Shown here: piece by piece, positions 33,116-37,571 of the stretch
How the letters are laid out: each line of letters opens with the position of its first letter
How positions within the stretch are numbered: the stretch's first letter is position 1
Assembly (NCBI GenBank): GCA_036258055.1
Contig: DATAEK010000069.1
Coordinates: 1 to 37,571 of the forward strand
Direction of reading: 5' to 3'
From: DATAEK01 sp036258055
Lineage (GTDB): Bacteria; Acidobacteriota; Vicinamibacteria; Vicinamibacterales; 2-12-FULL-66-21
DNA length: 37,571 nt
Program-made: the position numbers and the translations under genes
Notes under the pieces: model-generated
The model's database searches: none
Told to the model about the DNA's origin: nothing
What the model saw: only the letters and a program-made list of their open reading frames with translations

Positions 33116-34195
33116 TTACGGGGACGCAACGTACCCCCGACGTGCGCGGACGCGGTAGTTCTGATCGCGGAGCTCGACGCGGATGGTGTGCCAGAGACCG
33201 TCCTTCTTCCCGGTCGACGGGTAGCCCAGGTAGTACTGCTTGCTCAACTCGTCGGCGATGCTCGCCGTCGCGGGATCGAGGTCGCGGCCGGAGCGCACGA
33301 TCTCGGTGCGGCCGCCGCTGTCGTCGGTGATGTCTCTCAACGCCGTGACGTTCACGCGCTCGTCGGGATTCCAGCGCGTGCGGCTGCCGCCTCCGCCGGG
33401 TCCCGACGGCGGTGAGTAAGGGGGCGACGACGGCGGACGCCGTGTACCGGGCATTGGAAACGGAAACGGCATCGGCGGCCGCGCGCGCGGCTGGCCGCCC
33501 CCCGGGAACGCCTGGGTCGTGGCCTGCCCGTCGATGCCCACCGCGTACACGATGACTTCCGCCTGGCGGATCTGTTGTTTCAGCTCGCGGATCGTCACGT
33601 GGCTGCTCGTGTCGTTCCCGTCCGAAATGAGGACGAGCGCTCGCTTCTTGTTGCGCCCGGTCTGCGCGAGCGGCACCGCTTCCGAGACTGCGTCGTACAT
33701 CGCCGTGCCCCCGCGCGGTACGAGCCGTCCCAGCTGGCCGCGGATGCGCTGCCGATCGGTCGTCCAGTTCTCGACGAGCTCGGGCACGTTGGCGAATCGA
33801 TAGAGGAACACCTCGTCGCTCGGATCGAGCAGGTCGAAGAGGAATCGGTTCAGCGCGTCTCGCGCCGCCATGATCTTTTCCCCTTCCATGCTGCTGCTCG
33901 TGTCGAGCGCAACGCCGAGGCTGACCGGCACGCGTTCGCTGCTGAAGTGGGTGATCGGCTGCTCGACACCATCCTCGAAGATCCGGAAGTCCTCCTTGCG
34001 CAAACCAGGCACGAAGCGTCCGGACTCGTCGGTGACCGCCGCAGTGACGTTGATCAGTTCGACGGCGCTGCGGAAGCGGAACGATTGGCCGTCCCCCTGC
34101 TGTGGCGGCTGTTGCGGTTGCGCCGCGAGGGTCGCGACGCCGAGCAGGACGGCGATGAGCGCGACCTTCGCAGGATGTTGCGTGCGCATGGTCAT
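33116..34195 (-). CDS. secreted VWFA-related protein (Acidobacteria type)
   Basis: A 359-residue exported protein of the VWFA-related class abundant in Acidobacteriota. Signal peptide about 9-26 (ALIAVLLGVATLAAQ). An N-terminal strand-rich domain with the class hallmark RKEDFRIFEDGVEQPI (about 66-81) precedes a von Willebrand A domain with a complete MIDAS: D98-x-S100-x-S102 (DTSSSM), T164 (RGGTAMYD) and D192 (SDGND). A Pro/Gly-rich insert of about 45 residues (226-272) interrupts the domain. VWA domains bind protein partners through a divalent ion; the partner is unknown. ATG 34195 is used; GTG 34198 and ATG 34189 also fit. It starts within a few bases of the stop of the two-TM gene, so the two are coupled. 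Confidence 0.85.
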   Translation of the reverse strand: MTMRTQHPAKVALIAVLLGVATLAAQPQQPPQQGDGQSFRFRSAVELINVTAAVTDESGRFVPGLRKEDFRIFEDGVEQPITHFSSERVPVSLGVALDTSSSMEGEKIMAARDALNRFLFDLLDPSDEVFLYRFANVPELVENWTTDRQRIRGQLGRLVPRGGTAMYDAVSEAVPLAQTGRNKKRALVLISDGNDTSSHVTIRELKQQIRQAEVIVYAVGIDGQATTQAFPGGGQPRARPPMPFPFPMPGTRRPPSSPPYSPPSGPGGGGSRTRWNPDERVNVTALRDITDDSGGRTEIVRSGRDLDPATASIADELSKQYYLGYPSTGKKDGLWHTIRVELRDQNYRVRARRGYVASP

Positions 34196-34199
34196 CACT

Positions 34200-34985
34200 T
34201 CATTCTGCGCGGGCGACCGCGCCGTTTTTCCGCCGGTCGATGTGCCCGATGACGCGTCCCGTCTGATCGCGGAAGCTCACGCGATACCGCGCTACGGCGC
34301 CGGTGACGGGCACGTTGATCACGAACGGTGATTCTTCACCCGCGCGCAGCGTCGTGAAATCGAGCGGCGCGCGCCCGCTCGTCAGGAACGTACCGTCACC
34401 ACCGAAGAGAAACGCCGTTGCCGTCACCTGCGAGAGCGCCGTTCCGTTGCGCGGGTTCTGCACGAGACCCGAAATCGTCAGGGCGCTCTGTTCCTGCGTG
34501 TGCCGAAGCGAGAGGAGCTCCAGCGGCGCCGGTTGCGTCGCGGTGCTGACCGCGGCCGCAGACGACGAGCCATGTCGCGACGGCAGCGCGAGCAGCGCCA
34601 GACAGGCGCCGACGACGGCGAGGCCGCCGATGACGACGGCGCGGCGTGGCCAGGGAGAGCTGCGCTCCGGTTCCGTGAACATGTCGGCGACGGCAGAGAC
34701 GTTGCGGTGGAGGTCGAGATCGCGGCTGTCATCCACGTGGAGTTCGCGCGCGACCGGCGGTGCCACCGGACGCGCAACCGGTTCGTGCGTGCGACGGACG
34801 GGTCGCGCTGGCGGCGTCTCGATCGCGTCGCGATCGAACTCATCTCGCGACGCGAGCTCCGCGAGCGCCGCCGCCCGGGCATCCGATCGCTGCCGCTCCT
34901 CGCGCACCATGCGGAGGACGACCAGGCTCATACCGGCGGCGATGGCCAGCGAGGCGAACGTGATGATGACGAGAACTGTGCTCAT
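34200..34985 (-). CDS. two-TM protein with FxLYD-like C-terminal domain
   Basis: A 261-residue protein. TM1 (2-26, VLVIITFASLAIAAGMSLVV) is followed by a charged, Arg/Pro-rich cytoplasmic stretch (30-110), TM2 (about 117-137, AVVIGGLAVVGACLALLAL), and an external strand-rich domain (about 155-250) with LTISGLVQNPRNGTALSQV and PLDFTTLRAGEESPFVI, which resembles the FxLYD fold. ATG 34985 starts right after structured repeat copy C; the longer open frame upstream only translates the repeat. It lies between the TonB-type and VWA genes, close enough for one operon. Function unknown; an envelope assembly or sensing role alongside its neighbours is inferred. Confidence 0.75.
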   Translation of the reverse strand: MSTVLVIITFASLAIAAGMSLVVLRMVREERQRSDARAAALAELASRDEFDRDAIETPPARPVRRTHEPVARPVAPPVARELHVDDSRDLDLHRNVSAVADMFTEPERSSPWPRRAVVIGGLAVVGACLALLALPSRHGSSSAAAVSTATQPAPLELLSLRHTQEQSALTISGLVQNPRNGTALSQVTATAFLFGGDGTFLTSGRAPLDFTTLRAGEESPFVINVPVTGAVARYRVSFRDQTGRVIGHIDRRKNGAVARAE

Positions 34986-34987
34986 GA

Positions 34988-35089
34988 CTAAACCGGGGGT
35001 TTTCGCCCCGCCGGACCCCCATCGCCGTCGCTCGCGGGGCCCCATCGCCCCGCTCCGCTCCGGCAGAGCGCGCCTTCGGCGCGCCTGGA
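34988..35089 (-). repeat. structured GC-rich repeat, copy C (leader of the two-TM gene)
   Basis: Minus-strand copy. It opens with the triloop hairpin GCGCGCC-GAA-GGCGCGC, carries GCCGGAGCGGAGCGGGGCG, CCCCGCGAGCGACGGCGATG and GGGGGTCCGGC, and ends in a hairpin of GGGG and CCCC arms around a CGAAAA-type loop. The ATG at 34985 follows 3 bp later. It occupies the whole gap between two genes of one putative operon. Confidence 0.85.
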
Positions 35090-35092
35090 CTG

Positions 35093-36178
35093 CTACCGCA
35101 TCTTGAATTCGACGGCGACTTCGACGATGACGTCCACCGGCGTGCCGTACCGCCGCGCAGGTGAAAAGCGCCACTGCTTGACCGCATCGATCGCGCGTTG
35201 ATCGAGTCCAGCGCCCAGCCCCTGCAGCAGTCGCACTTCGCCGACCGAGCCATCGGCGCGAACGATGATCTCGAGCACCACGTCGCCCGCCAGGTTCCGG
35301 CGCCGCGCCTCTTCCGTGTAATCCGGCTTGATTTCGCGAAGCAGGCCGGGCGGCGTGATCCCGGAGCCGGGGCGATAGGGTCCGCCACCCGTCCCGCCGC
35401 CGGACCCTGGACCGATTCCTGTGCCGGTGCCCTCGCCCATGCCGGTTCCCTGACCGCTGCCGGTGCCGCCGCCGGATCCGCTTCCGCGGCTCTCGCTCGG
35501 CGGCTGTTCGTTCGCAACCCCGGGCTTGTCTACCGGATCAGCCGGGACGCTCACGACCGGTGCAACGACGGGTGGAACCGGGTCCGGCTTCCGCTCGGGT
35601 GGTGGTGGCTCGACCGGACGCTCGGTGGCAACCGGCGGTGGCGGAGGCGTCTGCCGAACCGCCGGTTTCTCCTCCGGTGCTTTGATCGCGGGCCGCACGG
35701 TGACCGGACTCTTGAGCGAGTCTTTACCCTTGAGCTGCGCGCGAGGGGCCGGTGCGGGCTGCTTCAACCCGCCACCGCCCCCACCACCGCCAGGACCGGG
35801 CAGCGGCAGGAACACCAGCCTCGTGAGGTTGCGGGTTTCCATCTGAACGCGAGGCGGCGCCGCCATACCGACGGTCGTCAGTACGAAGAGACCCACGAGC
35901 AGCGCGTGGAAAAGGCCTGAAGCTGCGAGCGGAATGCTCGGGTGCCGCTGCGCCGACGAGGCAGTCCGGAAAAGGCCGGGGCGGCCAGCCTGGCCGAGGC
36001 CTTTGCGCAGCCGACGCACAGCGGCTATCGCCTGGTCCGCCGTCGCGAAGTGCCCGTCCACAGACTCGATGACACCAGACGCCAGCAGGGCGCGGACCTC
36101 GCGGATCGATACCCCGGCAGCGCGGCCGATTTCACGAGCGCTGAATACGTCGAGGACCCTTCGGGCCGGTGTGAACAT
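35093..36178 (-). CDS. HTH - TM - TonB C-terminal domain protein
   Basis: A 361-residue bitopic protein (from ATG 36178; GTG 36214 would add 12 residues). The N-terminus is a MerR/excisionase-like helix-turn-helix: VFSAREIGRAAGVSIREVRALLASGVI (about 11-37) followed by a wing-like SVDGHFATADQAIAAVRRLRKG. One TM helix follows (about 84-106, ASGLFHALLVGLFVLTTVGM). The periplasmic part has a poly-Gly stretch, a long Pro-rich region and a Ser/Gly-rich repeat region (about 225-265). It ends in a TonB C-terminal domain (about 283-361, PDYTEEARRRNLAGDVVLEI, then DQRAIDAVKQWRFSPA). TonB carries proton-motive energy to outer-membrane receptors. A DNA-binding cytoplasmic domain on such a protein is unusual and suggests regulation. 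It is the first gene of a three-gene minus-strand set. Confidence 0.85.
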   Translation of the reverse strand: MFTPARRVLDVFSAREIGRAAGVSIREVRALLASGVIESVDGHFATADQAIAAVRRLRKGLGQAGRPGLFRTASSAQRHPSIPLAASGLFHALLVGLFVLTTVGMAAPPRVQMETRNLTRLVFLPLPGPGGGGGGGGLKQPAPAPRAQLKGKDSLKSPVTVRPAIKAPEEKPAVRQTPPPPPVATERPVEPPPPERKPDPVPPVVAPVVSVPADPVDKPGVANEQPPSESRGSGSGGGTGSGQGTGMGEGTGTGIGPGSGGGTGGGPYRPGSGITPPGLLREIKPDYTEEARRRNLAGDVVLEIIVRADGSVGEVRLLQGLGAGLDQRAIDAVKQWRFSPARRYGTPVDVIVEVAVEFKMR

Positions 36179-36214
36179 GATCGTACGCGCTGTCCCGCGC
36201 CAGCTGGGCTCCAC

Positions 36215-36343
36215 CTAGATCGAGGGGCTTCGCCCCGCGGACCCCCCACCTCCACCCTAACGCGCAGAATACGCGCGCCGGTGACTCCGGTCGCCGTCGC
36301 TCGCGGAGACCCCGTCGCCCCGCGCTCCGCTCCGGCGCGCGCC
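36215..36343 (-). repeat. structured GC-rich repeat, copy D (with insert)
   Basis: Minus-strand copy. GGCGCGCGCCGGAGCGGAGCG, CCGCGAGCGACGGCGA and GGGGGGTCCGCGGGGCGAAGCCCC are present, but about 40 bp are inserted between the GACGGCGA and GGGGGG blocks. The insert can itself form the hairpins CCGG-AGTCA-CCGG and GCGC-GTATTCT-GCGC. It ends GATCTAG, followed by GGTGGAG, 36 bp before ATG 36178. Confidence 0.82.
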
Positions 36344-36345
36344 TG

Positions 36346-36351
36346 ATTAGA
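36346..36351 (-). promoter_or_regulatory. -10-like TCTAAT just upstream of copy D
   Basis: On the minus strand TCTAATCAG lies directly before copy D. Transcription would start near the first base of the element, which would make copy D the 5' leader of the HTH-TM-TonB mRNA. The same 9-mer serves as the -10 candidate of the Oar-like gene. Confidence 0.42.
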
Positions 36352-36689
36352 CGTCTTCGCCGCGTCCCTCGACGGTCTTGCAGCGCGGCCTCGTTGGCAC
36401 AGGGCAAAACACTTGCCGGGTCGATTCGGCCGGCGGCATCGGCGACTTAGATGTTTTCGGCCATTTCTCACGCGGTCTGTTGGCGAACGGGTCGGACGGG
36501 GTGTGCTCCAGCACAGACAGCTGACGTGAGCAGATGACATTCATTCCCGCTTTCACCTTGGCTCTGCAGCTGTCCCGACCGCGCAGTTCGCCAACATGAT
36601 GAGGCGGGGGCTTTGGCCCGCTGCGTTGCTCGACTTCTGCAGTTCCCGATTTGCGCCCTCTCGCGCATGTCAACGAAGGGGGTCCGTGC

Positions 36690-36695
36690 TACAAC
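36690..36695 (+). promoter_or_regulatory. weak -10-like TACAAC of the SDR gene
   Basis: TACAAC (4 of 6 against TATAAT) ends 7 nt before ATG 36703, with no Shine-Dalgarno. It is a weaker example of the leaderless pattern. Confidence 0.28.
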
Positions 36696-36702
36696 CTGTC
36701 CC

Positions 36703-37467
36703 ATGGCTTCAAGTCAGACGGTTATCGTGACCGGCGCGTCCAGCGGGATCGGCCGCGCGACGGCCTTGCGATTTGGACGCGCGGGAGCCTCCGTCGTGCT
36801 GGTGGCTCGTGACGCGGGGGCGCTCGCAAGTGTCTCCACCGAGGTCGAGCACGCCGGCGGGCGCGCCGCCGTCGTCGTCGCCGACGTGACCGATGCCGAT
36901 GCGCCCGAGCGAATCGTCTCGGCGGCGATTGCCGCGTTCACTCAGATCTCCGCGCTCGTCAACGCCGCAGGGATCATCGCGAATGGCACCGCAGAAACCA
37001 CCACGGACGAGCAGTGGGACGAGATGCTGGACATCAACGTTCGCGCGCCGTTCCGGCTGATGCGGACGGCAGCCGCGGCGCTCATCGCGACACGCGGGGC
37101 GGTCGTCAACGTGTCGAGCGTGACAGGGCTTCGCGCGTTTCCGAACGTGCTCGCGTACTGCGTCAGCAAGGCCGCGGTGGATCAGCTGACGCGGTGTGCC
37201 GCGCTCGACTTCGCGGCAAAGGGCGTGCGGGTCAATGCGGTCAATCCCGGTGTCGTCGTGTCGAACCTGCATCGGCGCAGCGGCATGCCGGAGGACGCGT
37301 ACGAGGCGTTTCTCGCGCGCGCGAAGGACACGCATCCACTTGGCCGCGCGGGTCACGCGGACGAAATCGCGGAGTTCATCTTCTTTCTGGCGTCGGACCA
37401 GGCGGGCTGGATCACGGGCGAGACGATTGCGATCGACGGCGGGCGCCACCTGACCTGCGCGCGGTGA
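36703..37467 (+). CDS. short-chain dehydrogenase/reductase
   Basis: A 254-residue classical SDR, an NAD(P)-dependent oxidoreductase. Cofactor motif TGASSGIG (10-17), NAAG (87-90), structural N112, and catalytic S138 or S139, Y152 and K156 (YCVSK). The C-terminal substrate region and the WITGETIAIDGGRHL ending are typical of FabG-like members. R36 after the second strand (VARDAG) may favour NADP; this is a weak inference. Substrate cannot be read. ATG 36703 is chosen because the motif follows at the usual distance and a -10-like box precedes it. The upstream in-frame starts at 36613 and 36667 would add an unlikely tail. It stands alone, followed by a heptamer array. Confidence 0.9.
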   Translation: MASSQTVIVTGASSGIGRATALRFGRAGASVVLVARDAGALASVSTEVEHAGGRAAVVVADVTDADAPERIVSAAIAAFTQISALVNAAGIIANGTAETTTDEQWDEMLDINVRAPFRLMRTAAAALIATRGAVVNVSSVTGLRAFPNVLAYCVSKAAVDQLTRCAALDFAAKGVRVNAVNPGVVVSNLHRRSGMPEDAYEAFLARAKDTHPLGRAGHADEIAEFIFFLASDQAGWITGETIAIDGGRHLTCAR

Positions 37468-37478
37468 GGTATCTTTCT

Positions 37479-37571
37479 CGGCGTTCGGCGTTCGGCGTTC
37501 GGCGTTCGGCGTTCGGCGTTCGGCGTTCGGCGTTCGGCGTTCGGCGTTCGGCGTTCGGCGTTCGGCGTTCG
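37479..37571. repeat. perfect heptamer tandem array (CGGCGTT)n
   Basis: Thirteen complete head-to-tail copies of CGGCGTT without a mismatch, running to the end of the window, so the true length is unknown. It starts 12 bp after the stop of the SDR gene. Confidence 0.95.

Larger units (their letters stand above)
36344..36702. other. 359-bp intergenic region
   Basis: Divergent upstream region between the HTH-TM-TonB and SDR genes. Minus-strand frames (for example 36347-36673) are open but have no ribosome site, no recognisable domain and unusual composition, so I do not call a gene. The contents I can support are the TCTAAT box, a sigma-54-like match on the minus strand at 36404-36418 (CGGCAAG-TGTT-TTGC) and the TACAAC box before the SDR gene. 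Confidence 0.45.

Noticed and set aside
36347..36673. 108-codon minus-strand open frame upstream of the TonB-type gene
   Set aside because: No ribosome site, no domain, mixed low-complexity composition, and it runs through the candidate promoter region.

Overview
The window is a GC-rich (roughly two-thirds G+C), gene-dense bacterial chromosome segment. The protein set points to Acidobacteriota, probably a Vicinamibacteria-like soil lineage. It includes an Oar-like TonB-dependent receptor with a carboxypeptidase-regulatory N-terminus, a VWFA-related secreted protein, two M28 peptidases, a PQQ-type propeller protein, PEGA and TolB-type repeat proteins and TonB-box proteins. The lineage is an inference from family content; there is no rRNA here. 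I see no tRNA, rRNA, CRISPR array, insertion sequence or prophage gene.

Layout. 1-2960: two tandem GC-rich structured repeats, a secreted beta-propeller protein, and a lower-GC pair of overlapping unknown genes. 2966-11455: an Oar-like receptor, an M28 lipoprotein peptidase, a membrane GT-C-like protein and a second secreted M28 peptidase. 11779-17637: three envelope proteins in one direction (pseudokinase-TM-PEGA, TPR-TonB, and truncated pseudokinase-HTH-TM-TolB propeller). 17638-19245: heptamer repeats, a 140-bp inverted-repeat element and an M23 lipoprotein peptidase. 19317-23137: a heptamer array, then a DUF1015-serA-serC serine operon closed by a hairpin. 23148-25748: an acyl desaturase followed by a histidine kinase and response regulator, with a PhoP/PhoB-like direct-repeat box upstream. 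25774-31579: pcnB, a TPR protein, polA and a lipoprotein in alternating divergent/convergent order. 31596-33064: a BON-domain protein with a convincing sigma-54 promoter, and a ZIP transporter. 33116-36178: an HTH-TM-TonB protein, a two-TM protein and a VWA protein, all on the minus strand. 36703-37571: an SDR oxidoreductase, then a perfect heptamer array running off the end.

Three themes stand out. (1) A structured repeat of about 85-130 bp occurs four times, each time just before a start codon and in the same orientation as the following gene. This suggests a dispersed 5' leader element. (2) Many genes that head a transcription unit lack a Shine-Dalgarno sequence and instead carry TANNNT 5-10 nt before the start codon, as expected of leaderless transcripts, whereas several others have clear SD sites. 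(3) Several proteins join a cytoplasmic regulatory domain (HTH or degenerate kinase) through one membrane helix to an envelope domain (TonB-C, TolB propeller, PEGA), which looks like a recurring class of transmembrane regulators.

All calls come from reading the sequence. Family names rest on recognised motifs, and no database search was run.
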